Both the position numbers and the translations under genes were made by a program. From NCBI GenBank assembly GCA_013433145.1, contig CM024189.1:1550001-1614000 (forward strand): DNA of 64,000 nucleotides, in the 5' to 3' direction. The notes below the pieces were generated by a model. That model did no database searches. It was not told the origin of the DNA and saw only the letters and a list, made by a program, of their open reading frames with translations. Shown here in pieces: positions 1 to 18,191 of the stretch (position 1 is the first letter of the stretch; each line of letters opens with the position of its first letter). This stretch comes from Ascaris suum. Lineage: Eukaryota > Nematoda > Chromadorea > Rhabditida > Ascarididae.

Positions 1-2097
1 GCGCGGACAGCGAACGTTCATTCCAATTGTACTTTTCCATAGTCTTCTAGTCATCCTTCTTGAACAGTCTGCATGAATCTCCGCATGGGAATGGCCCATG
101 AGCTGTACAGATAGCAATGGTTAGCAACAGTGCATATTGGCGAATCGAAATTGTACTCAATGGAAATGTTCTCCGACGTGGAGTTCCGACGTTATCAGTG
201 ATAAATGATGCAAAAACAATTAAAAGTGAACGAGAAAGCTCGCAGTGCTTGCACTCTTGCGCTAAAAAATTAAAGTTTTCAGCATTTCGAGAAATCTTTA
301 TGTGAGCGAACTGAGCAAAAAATTGGGCGAGAACTTTGGGATCGGTCAGACGAAATCCCTCTCACATATGAAACCTTACTCGACCAATGTTAGACAAGAT
401 GGGTGGTAATATATTCGCTTGGATAAGGGAATTTGTATTCAAAGAATCGCACACTGGTATTACCAGCATAATGCATTCCACTACAGGCCCGTTACGCACA
501 TCTCTCAGATTCGGACGTGGCCGACTGTCGTTCAACTTGTTTGCTTGTAGTATTGTGACTCGTATGTAAGAGATTACCGATAAATTGTGGGTGAACCGCT
601 TTCGGGCAGATCAGAGAAGCGATGACTATAACGCACAGGAAAAACTCTCTACCAATGTCTTAAGGCAAGGGGGCGCATATGAAAGGAGAGCGTACTTGCT
701 TACAGGAAAGAGTGTGCTTCTAGCTTTACACGTGAGGTGTCGTCCTTGCCAGAGTCAGTTCGGACCGCAGCGGTGCGCAGTTGGACCGCGAAGTGGCTCG
801 GGCGTGAGGAGTGCCGGTGCTCGTTAGCGCAGAGGTGGCACTATTCATGCCAAGGTTCTGTCAAAGCGGCGTCCTCCGTGCCATTGTGCTATCTCTCCGT
901 CTTACTGTTGTTGATTTTCTAAGAGCTTAATAAAACCTTTACCTCTTATGTTGTTGCCAGATTACCCAGCATCTGGTCGAAATTCGAAAGAAAAGGAATT
1001 CGCGAGTCCTTCAGGGACAGATTGAGAATAGAGGGCCAAAATAGGAATTCTATACCCATACGCGTATTATATAATTATTTGCTGCTCTCTGAAAATTTTT
1101 TCACCATCCCCTTTGAATAATTCTATCAATTTAGAGTTAAAGTCGATTTTGACGGCCTCTTGGCGTAGCCTAAGGAAATGCAGTAAAGAAACTCTTATCG
1201 TTAACTGAATGATATTCCTAAAAACTACAAACAGGACTCACTCGATCACTTTACATTTGGAAATAAATTATATATTAGGCGCATAGAAGCTAAACAGAAT
1301 GAATTCATCATTAACACTCATTCGCATTATAACTTCAGTTATACGTAAATAACAAGAAAAGTGAGCAACTTCCTTAATTTAACATTTCGATAGCGTAAAA
1401 TTGCAATGCAACGTTTCTCATTAAAATCACCTCCACAGTCACACTATCACATCTCTCCAATATGCTTCGATTATTTGTGATGCTCGTACAGCAAACAAAA
1501 TTATATACTTCACTGAGTGCGTCTATCGTAACTCTACTAAATCAACGCTGCTAGAAGGAACACATTTGTTCTACCATTTCAGATCAATACACGTTGGTTG
1601 TGAACCATCTGAGAAGATATGTTCAAAGCACGACCTTTGCAACAAGTATAGTATCATATAGGGACGTCTAGGTGTTTGTTTCACGAATCTTTAGGAAACA
1701 CATTTTCTGGAAGTATATCAACTAGATCATACAGATGCAAGATGAAATTACACAGTTCAAGGACCAGTTTGTTGTTTTTTGTCGCTGTTGAGATGGTACT
1801 AGTCAGGATTGTGTTTGCACCTTATGAACGTACTGCTGTCCCGCTGATGAGTTTATAACGCTTTTTCAAACTATTTCTCTTAGGAGCGTTTTTTTCTAGC
1901 CATTCGAAATACGGTTGAAAAACTGCAGTTCTTTGCACTGTACCTCAGTAGCCAACAATTTATTCACTCTTCCTCTTAATCATCATTACTGTAAATAACC
2001 TTGTTATTACATATTTCTTCTGTAGCCCATGATGCAATAAGCTATTGTCTGTTCTGTAGCCCCATTATATCTATCTATCTATCTATCTATCTATATA

Positions 2098-2304
<207 letters not shown>

Positions 2305-2877
2305 CTATTCGTTTCATTCTTTTTTCTACGCAAGACGCAAGATGGGTGTATATCGCGTGTATTTATGAAGGAAAAACGAAAAATAGCTCTCCTCTGAATA
2401 TGTGCCCCTCCTCTAGGATGCGTAATTCTAACTGCAATTTCAAATTACGCTGGCAACCTTTCAAATCTCACGTATACGACGCGTTAACAGAGGCTAGCGA
2501 AACAAATAAATGAAACAAAACCAGATGAGAAAAATGCACAACTTCTCTTCAGTGCAAGCCTTGTTGAAGAAGGCTGAGAATAAAGAAAACTTTAGGGTTT
2601 CTATTTTAGAAGACCTTGCGTTTTTGCACCTTAACGATCTACTTTCATATCAGTGTTGCATAAACTTGTCTTTGGCTGATGCCTCTCTTTCAGATCACGT
2701 CTATACTTTAGATTGACAAGACCATAGATTAGTAGGACGCTGTTCTCACAAGAAGGAAGAGAAAGATTCCGGCCTATTTTAGCCCGTGGCACAAAATGGT
2801 TCAGCCTTCTCAACGGGACTAGGATGAAACACTCTTAAGAAGCAAACATTCTTGGATCGTTCAAAATATAGCTTGGC

Positions 2878-3075
2878 TCAATATTTCAGCATAAAATTAT
2901 CCATAATTTGAGCTGCTCTTTCTGAACCGTTAATAAAATCAGATAGCTTCGTGGATCCAGTTTTAGGGCGACAGCAATTAGTTATCTGTAGGTAGAAATG
3001 CAAATTCTCAATGAGAGGAAGTTCTTCTTCAACACTCACACTTTCGAACATAAGGGCAGTGGCAGGCGACTTCAT
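2878..3075 (-). CDS. Coding-like - strand segment, possible 3' exon
   Basis: The open frame ends at a TGA at 2878 and contains KTGSTKLSDFINGSERAAQ and IMDNFMLKY. A GTGAGT...CTACAG pair inside it would remove a 54-nt intron without changing frame. Composition is protein-like but no family is recognised. Confidence 0.2.
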   Translation of the reverse strand: MKSPATALMFESVSVEEELPLIENLHFYLQITNCCRPKTGSTKLSDFINGSERAAQIMDNFMLKY

Positions 3076-3525
3076 TTCAACCTATTTTACCATTACTCGT
3101 TACTCTGGCAGCACTACTGCTCCGTAAATTTGGTATTTGCGGAAATGTTATGTTGGCAGGTAACGAGTCAACTTAGTTTCCCTTTGCATTCAGTGTGCGT
3201 ACCGAAGATTTCAAACAGAGCGTCGGATCTAGTTCCTTTTAAACCGAGTCACTCTCATTGCTCTTAGAAATCAACGTTCTCTCTTATGTTTTGAAGCCTT
3301 CCATCATCCATAGTCGTACAGCCCTTTCACAGAAAGATCCAAGAGAAATTGCTCGATTGGCATATATAAGCAAAACAATCATAAATGTCCTAGGAATCTG
3401 GTACCCTTTGAATTTTAAGTATTTGAATGCATTGAATTCTCAAGCTATACTCAAGTTGCTGTACCGAAGTTACTGAAGACCGTTGCCTAATTATACGATG
3501 AGATTCAATTTACTATAAACATTCT

Positions 3526-3657
3526 ATGGTACGGAGGAAGCCCGTTGTCATGCTCAGCAATCGTCGTGAAAATGAGTCTATATACGAGCCAGCGGCACAA
3601 AAGAGCACTTTGCGGTCGCTTACCAGTGATAATGTTGGCTGTATTTGGGACTTCTGA
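3526..3657 (+). CDS. Small open frame or terminal exon, unknown
   Basis: Forty-three codons from ATG to TGA with coding-like codon pattern (purine first, pyrimidine third). The peptide contains MLSNRRENESIYEPAAQKS and ends VGCIWDF, resembling a cytoplasmic tail more than a whole protein. An AATAAA about 310 bp downstream (near 3966) would suit a terminal exon. No upstream partner exon was identified. Confidence 0.25.
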   Translation: MVRRKPVVMLSNRRENESIYEPAAQKSTLRSLTSDNVGCIWDF

Positions 3658-5310
3658 TCATTGAGAAGATGAAAGGGGAGAATATCGGTGAGTCGGTAGA
3701 GCTGTAAAAAGTGTTATGAAGTTGTTGTAATGAACCTGAAACGAATCATAAGACGTGCATAAGTGAAGAGTGATAAGCTACTAGCTTGCACTTCTGCGAT
3801 GCCGTTGCTATGACGAACGGATAGCATTTATGCGATGAAAACGCGAAGATGATGCCAATCCTATTGCGTGAGGGTTGTCGTCTTCAGCAAAAACTTTTAA
3901 AGGAGAAATCAAAAATAGAAAATTCGGCGTATTTTTTTTCGATCCTCATTCGATTTAATGCGATATAATAAAGCACGAGGAAAGCAGTTACAAACAAAAA
4001 AAAAAAAAAAAAAACAATAAAACTTTTGTTGCTAATGACTCTGTTCCCAATCACACATTTAAAGCGTTATGCTCGTGGCGTTATACAGCTCCTATGTTTT
4101 CTATGTATACCTTTACTTTGATATCTAGTTCAGTAAAGAGTACGATCACTAGGCAACACAAAAGGTCAAGAAGCTCTATCGACGCTCGACGCCGGCAACG
4201 AAATATTGAAATCAACAAGGCAGAGATATGAAATATGAAACAGTGAAACAGTATGACTGATGCAATACAATATTTGAATTATAGAGGCGATAAATGTTGT
4301 CGTCTGTATGAAGTGAGTAAAATACTGCCATCAAAAGCGTCGACGATTCAAACGCACAACTTCTTCAATGAAGCGATTAGTTCAAATGTAGTAAATGCGA
4401 GAATTAATTCACTAATTATATCACATAAAAAACAAACAACGCAAATATGAAGAAAATTGCCAAAAGAAACTTTTGCACTATAAATGCTAAATCTCGTCTA
4501 CATTTATTTTGTTAATTAGTTTACTCGATTACTCGATTAAAGATAGAGTACTCGATTAAAAAATGATTTATATTTTCATGACTACTAAAAAGCGAGAAAT
4601 TTATCGCATTTAAATAATAATGTCTTATATTTAAGTGTTGAGGCAAATAGAAATTTTTTTTTTCATGGTAAAGGAAATTTTTTGTAGCGCAATAAAACGG
4701 TCTAAACAACGTCCAAAAATTGTCGAAAGAAGTGCTACGGTTGAAAAGGATTCTTAACTTTAATGGTGTCACCAAGTGCTTTATTAACAGAATTCGAAAA
4801 TTTTTGCTAGAATTAGTGAGATATTGTGATAATACTCGTTCAAATAGCCTTCTTATTGTTTCTTTTATTTTATCCGGCACACCAGTAGATCATATGGAAG
4901 CTTTCATTGAGTTCCTGTGAACTTGTAATTCATTCACTATTGCGATGCTGATAGGGTCACTTATGTTTGTGAGAATGTTCCACTCAACCGAAGTTCAGAG
5001 GATGTATGAATACCTCTTTCTTGAAATTCAGAGCAGTAGTGAGATGTATTATCCCACGATGCTTAATTGTTTCAAGCATCTTTGTATGCGACATTGTGCC
5101 TGTGTAAAATGAGCGCAATGTGTTCTTAAATAAACAGTAAGTAGTTTTATTACCTTAGTTTGAGGTTGGGCACAACGTGAGGATGTTAAAAGGAACAAGG
5201 TTGCTGTTGTTGTTCGACCGAACAGGATGATGGCAGCGATGCATATTTGTATACGAGGCAACTCGGCCACCCAACAGCGGCAGTCCGATCAACGTAAAGA
5301 AGTGATTAGG

Positions 5311-6191
5311 TCAGCTTGCCTTCATAATCTTCGCATAATTATTAGCCGTTGAGAGAAGAAACTGCCTAATAGTAAGTAAATGATGCTCGAGAGGATGCAC
5401 TGTTGAACAAGATGAGTCAGTATCGAGGTGGGGGAGGAAGTTCGGTTCTGAAATGAAAGAAGAAGAAAAGGAATTTGCAATATGAAGTGGAAATTGTGAA
5501 GCGTGAAGAAAGAAGAAATGAAAAGCATTCTTAAGGAAGAGAAGGAAAGAGAAGAAAAAAAGCATACTGCTGACACTTTAAAAGTCTGCATATAGGCATT
5601 GACTCCGAAAGACAGAGGAACAAAGAACATCTCGGTATCAGTATTGATACGAGCATATTTGAGACATACAAATGAAAACTCCAGAAGGCGTTGGATGGCT
5701 TAAGGAATTCAACGAAAGAATGGTGCGGTACCTATTTCGAGAGGGGAAGACGCAGAAGAAAAGTAGATATCATGCGTGTTCATAATATGAATTTCAAAAG
5801 GGAACAAGTCTGAAGCGGGATAACATTGCTGCATGAAGATGGTTGCGAGAATTAGGGCGATATATGTGATGCCTGCGGAGAAAAGCATCATAGCCGGCGT
5901 GCGATTACATCGGAACTTACCTCTTATGTCCAGAAGGTCATTACTAAGCGCTCCACCCTCGGAAAGAGAGAATCGGCCTCTCGTAGAATATCCATAGGTA
6001 TGGAAACAAGACTAACCTCCTTCTACAATGCCACAATTATCCCGGTCTTGGGGTCCAAGTAAAACCGAATGCCTTTCGACTTGAATCGCAGATGAATCGT
6101 CCTGGAAATCTTTCGCGCTCTCACTGGCATAACAGAGGAGGTCATCGATCCACGAGGATAAGTGATTGAAACACCTTTGACCGTTTTCGAT
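5311..6191 (-). CDS. Candidate multi-exon gene of unknown function with a hydrophobic segment
   Basis: Three - strand exons join in phase. The first ends at 5921 with ATAAGAG|GTAAGT (frame ...ALSNDLLDIR). The second is 5732..5872, after TTTTCTCCGCAG: a hydrophobic stretch ITYIALILATIFMQQCYPAS, then a polar region. The last is 5311..5447, after TTTCATTTCAG, 44 residues ending with TGA. A fourth open segment, 6017..6191 (...SSWIDDLLCYASESAKDF), lies upstream in good codons, but its junction to the next exon is not resolved. Instead of the first exon, an ATG at 5891 could start a shorter secreted protein (MMLFSAGITYIALILATIF). I do not recognise the family. Other frames of the GC-richer part (5.9-6.2 kb) are also open, so strand and structure need transcripts. 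Confidence 0.35.
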
Positions 6192-9100
6192 CTAATTTAT
6201 TTGAACTTGATTTAATATTTTTCATACTTGTGTATTCGTATTCAGTTCACAGTCGTATCGTTACTCATAACTACATTCCACACGTTTCTGATGTGTTATG
6301 TTTCTATATCATGAGTTTGCTTTACTTCTACTTGAGAATCGATGAATTTCCTCTGAGATTTTTGTTGATATGATTTGTGCACTAGAGCAATGATTCGGTT
6401 TCTATTCGTTACTAGCGTATTTCTCGCAGATTGCATTGCTCGATATAGGTTATGAGTTTTTGTGATCGGAAGCTTCTGTTATCATTGACGTTACACAACA
6501 CCGAACACTCATCGAATAAAATAAGAAGGCAACATGGACTAGCTGAACAATTGATTTTACTCTGGCCACCACGAGTTCTATTTAGTTTCATCCACATGAA
6601 TCGCATATATAAATGGGCTCCTAGTTCAATCATGTTCCACATTCTGTCGTACATAAGGTGCTCTCGTTTAGATTTTTGCTGAGTTATGTCTAATTCAGAG
6701 AACTAAATTTTGTGAGGAAAATACCCAAATGCGAAGGTAATATTTCCGGAGCAATTATTCTCCACATCATTATGAAAACAAGATAACTAATGAATATATA
6801 ATGAGGACAATGGTTGCAGTCGTATTGTGGTCTTAATCATAATGTACCATGGTGTTATTAGTAGTACGCCTATTGAAAAATTCTCTTCCAACAATTTTCA
6901 AAAAGTATTTTTAGAGATTTAAATTTTCGAAAAAAATTGAAAAATTGAAAATTTTCGAAACTTTTTTTTTTGCATTTCTCAGAAGAATTTTATGCAAATT
7001 AGCTTTTGAAGCAAATTTCTCTTCGATGCTTTTTCAATTATTTACAATGTAGTTATCCACTCCAACTTTTTCCGTGTCGATGACAAACATTTTCGACATA
7101 GTGAATTATTGAAATAATGCATATCTTATGAAATTTTTACCTCATAATATGTAGGTGCGTTTGAGCAATTTTTAGGATCGCGAAAAAATATCCCTTCATT
7201 GACGATATTATCGATGCTATAATGTGAATTTCATTTATGGAACGAAAAAAAAAAGCAGGTGAAATTTTCAACGAAACAAAATATCGAATAACATAGTTCA
7301 CAAATAGTTTGACAGAAGAACTCGGAAATACATTGAGCCATTTAAAATGATATAGAATTTGTTAAGGAAAATTACTACTATTAACAGTATTAAACACAAT
7401 TATGATCATCTTGTATGTTTTAAGAGCTCAGATTTGAATCATATATGCGAAAACCTTTTTTTTTTTTAATGATTGTTCTATAGGTTTTTCAATGAATGTT
7501 TCGAAGTAAATCCCATATTTTAAAGTTTAACTTTTAAGCAAAGCACAATACAATTGTTTTGCTTAAAATATTAGTGAGAAACTTGATGAAAAATATTACA
7601 CACTAATAAGATGCAAAAAAAAAAAAAAATTAATTAGCGACACAATTTACCCACTAGGAGAATCATGCTCGGAGGATAGGCAGAGAGCGGGTAATGAACG
7701 CTATCAATCGAACTGAAAAATCTCATCTTTTCAGCTTTTACTTCATATTCTGTTATATATTTCAGTTATAGAAAACATTTTTGTAAGTTATAATTTATTT
7801 CCTTTCCAAACTTTTTCCTATTTCACTTACTTACCTTTCGTTTCGTCTTCAATGCAATTTAGTATTTAAGGCAATTGTCGCACAAATAACCTTTTGACTT
7901 TCTATTATTTAACAATTTAGTATTTTGATTGCTTTCTTTTTTCTTTCAAATTGAGCAGCGGAATTATTTCACATTACGTGGAAGTTCGAATTGATAAAAC
8001 TCACAATTCATTAGATCACTTTCACACGACCATTATGTTAATAATTTGCTCGTCGTCGAACGGATGAAGAATTCAATGCGATAAACTTGTTGAGTGCATC
8101 TTTGTGTCTGAAAACTTCACCATATTGTCATTTTTAGAGGCGAAATCATATGCTGACGTTTATTTCGAAGCACTTTTGAAGAGTGCTTCTTGAGTCGTTC
8201 GGTTCATGTCCTTACATTCTGTGATGCTGAACATAATTTATCAAAAATTCAATAATATTAAAGCTAACAGCGGAATATTTGAATATACGGAAAGATATAT
8301 ATATATTTCTTTTAATGCAATAAAAGGAGTGGCATGGCGTACCTTGTTCATATTCTAGTGTTGTATTTTATGGTTCCTTTTTTCGATTAGATTATTTTAT
8401 TAATGAATTACTCATTAGCAATATGCTTTAAGTCGATCGATGAAACAAAAATGAGCGCAAATGCTCTTTTCATCTTGAGCGTTAGTTCGCTTTCGTATTT
8501 CGTTGTTGCAACATCCTATCCGACCACAATGCTAGACATCTATTTAGTTTGGTGGCGATATAAATACCAATTTTGGTGCAGTTTTTTTTGAAAGCGAATA
8601 CGCTTTGGCCAATAAATCACGAAAATTCCTTGCATCTTGGCAACAGCGCAGAGCACTTGAAATCATCTGCAACCTATTTGCGTTTCTTGGATTTCTTTTC
8701 CAATCAATTCATTCGCTTATGGTGTTTCATATGCGCAACGTGGTCAAGATATCGCTTTTGATTCATTTTTATACACTCAACTCCATTGATAACCAATCAA
8801 TAAAACCTTCCCTAATTAAAGACCATCTCGACTAATCTCATTTTTTTTGAAAATGTTTAGTGAATGAATATTAATAAAATCCAATATCTTAACACAGTCT
8901 CCTCTCCACTAAGTTCTCTTCTCTCCGTCCATCTCAAAAGCATAAGAAATAACTTATTTTCAAGCAAAAGTATGCAACCGTGCTTATTGTGCTCTAAAAA
9001 ATTTTGTGAACAAGGATATTTCCGCCCCAGGTACTCCTCCACCTTCCCAAAAAAAAAAAAGCTTTCCATTACTTAGGGGCTGCAACGTTAGCCTATTGCC

Positions 9101-9356
9101 TGGCAGAAGGGCAAGTAGTTCCGGTATCGGCAAGACATTTGCTGATGCGAAGAAGTCAGTTTTAGTGAAATTATTTGAGATTTTCAAGCGAACAAAATTA
9201 TCTAAAGCCGGCATCATAAAAGTTTACCATCATGTTCAGGCTTGCAGATTTTTGGTACTTTTCTATGTCCAACCAGGGTATTTGCCATGCATTTGCATAG
9301 TAATAATTGCGCAGTTGCAACCGTCCTTTTTCTTTTAATTTGCTTTATTTAACGCT

Positions 9357-9374
9357 CCCCCCCCCCCCCCCCCC
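9357..9374. repeat. Poly(C) tract
   Basis: Eighteen C in a row, then a CT-rich tail. Confidence 0.98.
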
Positions 9375-10902
9375 TCCTCCTCACGTTAAGTAATATAGCA
9401 AAGATGCTTTCTGATCTTCAGAAGATAAAGCTGAAGAGCTGGTAAGCGAATAACTTATATAATTCTTCACTTTCAGCCATTTGAAGCTCTTGCACTGCTG
9501 GTTTCCGCAGCTCAAAATGATTTCTTTATTAATTAATCAGAACTTTTCTGATTGTCTAGAAAACTCTCGGACGAGGACCTTAGGACGATCATTCTTTCAC
9601 GTTCAAAGAACTTAGAATCACAAAGTTATAACAAAGAATTAATGAATTAAAGCAATTTTCTACAAGGGAAAGCAATGTAAATTTTGAATTGTTAAAATCT
9701 TAGGAATTGAATTGCTTCGATTTTTTTTTTTTTTTTGATTTTAAACATTTTACACCTGCTGTAGAACTCGGATATTGCAGCTTTTCTTTCCGCTAACTCT
9801 CTGCAAACATCGAATGTCCAACTATTTCCAGATAGCATATGGCATTCGAGCATTTAAGTGCTCCTTTGATGTTATCATTTAATTTTAGTGCATGATCATG
9901 CTCATAATATCCGTACATATAGTAATCATTCTAGGTTGCACAAAGCGGAGATAAAAATTGGTAATCTCGTCAGATTCGAGTAGAATTTAGGCACTCAGCA
10001 TTTGTCTATTGCCATATGTTGAAAAAAAAAAGGAGTTAAACTGTTGCTGTCTGCAAGGCGGAAGTTTACATAGGCTACATTCTATCGCTGTTTTCACTGA
10101 CTGTTACGTAGATGTGATCGTTGTTCGGATGCCTTTTGAATTCATCAAATAGTTATGTGTATTCTCATATCGCCAGTTGTCTCCTAAGTTCATTTGTTTC
10201 TAGGTTCCTAGGTAGTATGAAGCAATCAGTTGGATGATACGTCTCCTGCTAGCTCTTCTCAGTTTTATTACATCTCACAAAGCTATGAATAAGTGGCTTC
10301 ATCCAATGCGAAGCGAGCTAATAATGCGTGCAAGAATGACCCTCTTCACAATGCAGCATCCAATTCATTGCACACTTGAACAATAAATCGCAATTTCTAT
10401 TGCAAAAAAAAAAAAAAAAGAAAAAAAAAAAAGAAATATACACATCCCATATTTTAGTGGTATTAATCTCCGAGAAGGTATTCAAGCTTCTTTATCTTCT
10501 TAATTCTCTTCTTCTTAATACGTCTATGTGAGTGTGGATAAAGGCATGTTATTTATATAGTAGCACATATGATGAGTACTTCATAGGATTGACGAAATGT
10601 TTCTAAAATTGAATTATTTGTCTTCGGAATTGTGAAAGATGTTCAAATTCAGCGAAATTCTCATCTGCTGGATTTCATTCTTTTCCCCTATCTTCGTCCT
10701 AAGAAAGTGAGGATCTATTCAATCCATGCATTCGATATCCTTCGATTGATGCTGATGAACGTCGAAAAGTTTTGTTATGAAATGAAACGAGAAGTCTATT
10801 TTGACATGTTCGCGTACCTATAACTAAAGCCCAGTATTCAATTAGCAAACATTTTTCAATTAAGAACGTAACCTAACAAAATGTAAGGCAAAGCGTAATT
10901 GT

Positions 10903-10924
10903 GGGGGGGGGGGGGGGGGGGGGG
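10903..10924. repeat. Poly(G) tract
   Basis: Twenty-two G in a row followed by TGGGG. Confidence 0.98.
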
Positions 10925-13052
10925 TGGGGAGACACTCATCTGGTCTAAAATGAGGCTTATATTGTCCGTTTAATCATTCAATTCTTTACTCATGGAATAA
11001 CTTATTTTCAGAGCTAGATCTTGCACTAGTAGTACACCGCAAGGCCTATAAATATCAAGCGAGCATATGGGTGGTCATGAACGGATCCACATGAACGAGA
11101 AAATCCGAAAACACGAGCCTATTCGGACTTTCGAAAAGAAGGCATGCTTATGGTCTCTTGAAGGAATTGTTTTCTTAGTCAGAAGCACATTTTGTACTCT
11201 TACTGGGCTCGTGCTGACAGAGAAATAGTTGCAGGTACTGTCTTTTGAGCAGATTCTGCTGAGGACTTTCGAAAGCGGAGGATACTTGGAAATGAAAAAG
11301 ATGTAGTATCAGGATCACGTTTCTGACTGAAATAAAAGCTTTCGCAAGCATCTACAGGGAGAATGACTCATAGAGATATAGCCGGAATGTTGGATAAGTG
11401 TGGATCTCTGCAGCACTAAAAACAGTATTACCGAAGCGAAACAGCGAGCAATTTTTTTTTTGTATTGCAGTATGCTTCGATCGGATTGAATAACAAGGTT
11501 GGCAGATGGTTTCTCATTGTTCTCTTGCCTAGCCGTTAAAAGGGATGTTCATTTAAAGTGAACCAGAACTGATTCAGGAAGTATTATTCTGCAAAGAAAC
11601 ATAAAACTACAATACTCGATGACTCCTATCATTTTGTTTCAGCGATTCCATTTTGACAACTCGATGGATTTCTTGATTCACCGCATTGCAGCTACAGTAA
11701 CACGCCTCATGTCACAACCGTTTATTGCCTATGCTTCACTATCAGCAGTTTCTTTTTACAAGTATTACACCAGTTCACGCATTATTTCCCATCACCTTTA
11801 GCGCATGCCAAAAAGTTTGATTGTTGGCAATTTTCAAACTTTCATATATTGAACTATCAAAGAATATAACTGATTCTCTCTGTTGCCCTGATATTTGCCT
11901 ACAAATAAATTAGTTGTGTTGCATTTGAATATCTTTTACTGCTGGAGCTATCGATAGCCACAAAAGTCTCTTTTTATTTAATGTGAACATTTATATGCAA
12001 ATTTATTAACATATATTGATTTCAGTTGTAGCTATTTTCAAACGATTCCCTATAAACACACCACTATACTGCAGTAAAAATGTTCAATACACTTCAAGAA
12101 GTAATTAATACCTACGGTAAATGCCATAGTGTTAAGTTGGATATGGTATTTTTCCAATTTAATAATCTCTCTTTAGTAGACTATTTTAGCGTGAAGAGAG
12201 TTGCTCACGGAGAAATATTTTGCTGTATTCGATATTTTTGAATATCATCAATGCTATTAGCTACTAGTTACTATATATACAATTCCATTAAGCCTATAGA
12301 ATCGACAAAAAAATCCACTTAGGAAAATCTTACGAAACGATAGTGTTACGAAACAATGCAAAGTTTTTTTTTCAGCTCATTTAATCGAATTAAGGATGTT
12401 TACTGAGGTGGCAATTATTGCTAGGTAGCCTAGTTACTAGGAGTATTTTCGTTGAAAAAATTGCAAAATGCCTTTCAAATTATTCACTCTTTATATATGG
12501 CCATATTGAAGAAGCATTTCGTCATGGAAATTCTTCTGCAGTACATTTGTGCATCAGAGAATTTGTGGTACGATGATTATAGCAAAGTTTAATGCATCTA
12601 ACGGAAGGAGGTTTATTTTCCTTTTTAGAGGTTAATGCCTCGAGTGGGTCAATGCTTGAAGCAGGATTTGTGCGGGCGTGGATATGGAAAGTTAGGATAG
12701 TTTTCACAAAATGAATAGTATGTTCATTAGTGAAATATAGCTTATGCATTTATTTCGAGCAATAATAAATTGAATTTTGAAGGCGGAAATTGTATGTACT
12801 GCGAACGATAATGTCTGTGGGGTATGTAATTTATGCAGTTACCGACTGAAGAAGACAAGAGGATCATGATTTCTTAGTCAACTTGTGGGGGGGTGAGGCG
12901 ACGTGGGAAAAGAAGAAGAAAGGAGCTACATGTGACTTTCTCTATGAGTACGGTTTCAGTCCTAGAGAGTAAGGGTTTTTTTTTTTGCTTGACAGTTTGC
13001 TTATGTTATTCTACTGTCAAGGTTGTCACCATCCAGCCCACGTTGTCTTTTG

Positions 13053-13078
13053 AAAAAAAAAAAAAAAAAAAAAAAAAA
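13053..13078. repeat. Poly(A) tract
   Basis: Twenty-six A in a row. There is no recognisable retrogene in front of it. Confidence 0.98.
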
Positions 13079-13849
13079 CTTCAATATCTAATGAGACAGC
13101 TGCTTTTCACAGGAAATTTTTTCTTTTTTTTCATTAATGCAAGTATGCATTTGATCGGATATGTGACGTTGCTGAATGCACAACGCTGATAAATTTTCAG
13201 CTATTCGATAAGTGTTCAATCAAGCGAATCTATTTACTCATAATTATGTTGCTATATTGTGTTTGTTTTTTGCACATTTTCTCAAGTGCGCTATATTTAA
13301 GGAAATTTTTTCATTGATTTATGTGTGCATTTGATTTTTCAAAGTTCACGTATGGATTTTCTATAGCGTTCATTTGAAATAATCAAAGAAACGTAACAAT
13401 CGACTCAAACGATGAAAGAATGGAGTCATCATTTGAATGTTATCAAATGAATTGTACGATTACGTCGGAAATCCGCTTTCAAAATTTCCATTCTATGTTT
13501 GGAAATAGTATTGACAACCTTTATTGCTAGTTTTTATAATTGAGTTAGTGCAATACTGCCAAACCAACGACAAAAATCGCTTCATTGACGATTGGCGACT
13601 GCTGAAAATTGCGCTTCTCTAAGCCTTATTTTTCGCTTCACTCCATCTCAAATTCTTGAAAAAGCTTCTTAATAAAACCGAAATGCTTCTGACGGGAGTT
13701 AAAAGTACTTCGGGGGTTAGAAGCTAGTTAAGTGAAGAAAGAGAATGCGCATCGCTTTCAGTTCTCTTTTCCGATGGAAATCCATGTCGTTTTATGGAAC
13801 AAAACATTTGTGTCAATGATTTCACATTGAAGTCCTTTTCTATCTTGAA

Positions 13850-14072
<223 letters not shown>

Positions 14073-14099
14073 GACGTCTACATATAGCAGCACTTTATT

Positions 14100-17900
<3,801 letters not shown>

Positions 17901-17954
17901 TTTAATTTTCCTCACTATTATAATTTCTGTGATTGTTGTGCAGCAGACAAGTAT

Positions 17955-18191
17955 ATGTTCTTTTTTTTTTCCGTTCCTTTCGTTGACAAGTGCATTTTGT
18001 TGATGATCGTCATATGCTTCTGTTTTGGAAGATGTTTGCAAATGAGAAATTCTTTCGCATTAAGCGAAGATGTTTCCCTACAGGACAGGCAGAATCCTCA
18101 TTTGCTGGATTCACTCAATCAAGAAAGTCGAGATCTTAGCCTTGACCTAGAGCCCAACTTTCATCACTTTGCTATTAGCGCTTCCCAATGA
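17955..18191 (+). CDS. Candidate small secreted protein, 78 residues
   Basis: The ATG at 17955 lies 11 bases after GTTGTGCAG, a good acceptor (cis or SL). The N-terminus is strongly hydrophobic (CILLMIVICFCFGRCLQ), like a signal peptide. The rest is acidic and polar (SLQDRQNPHLLDSLNQES, then DLSLDLEPNFHHFAISASQ). Codon pattern is coding-like. No Lys/Arg pairs of neuropeptide type are present, and no family is recognised. It lies in the same frame as two further open segments downstream (18759..19220). Confidence 0.3.
   Translation: MFFFFSVPFVDKCILLMIVICFCFGRCLQMRNSFALSEDVSLQDRQNPHLLDSLNQESRDLSLDLEPNFHHFAISASQ

Noticed and set aside
4521..4880. - strand frame of 119 codons
   Set aside because: Phe/Asn/Leu-rich translation of AT-rich DNA with no coding-like codon periodicity; a + strand frame of similar quality overlaps it.
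10632..10823. Frame sharing a HLLD stretch with the candidate at 17955
   Set aside because: The similarity covers only a few residues and short DNA blocks; no splice signals or codon pattern support it.
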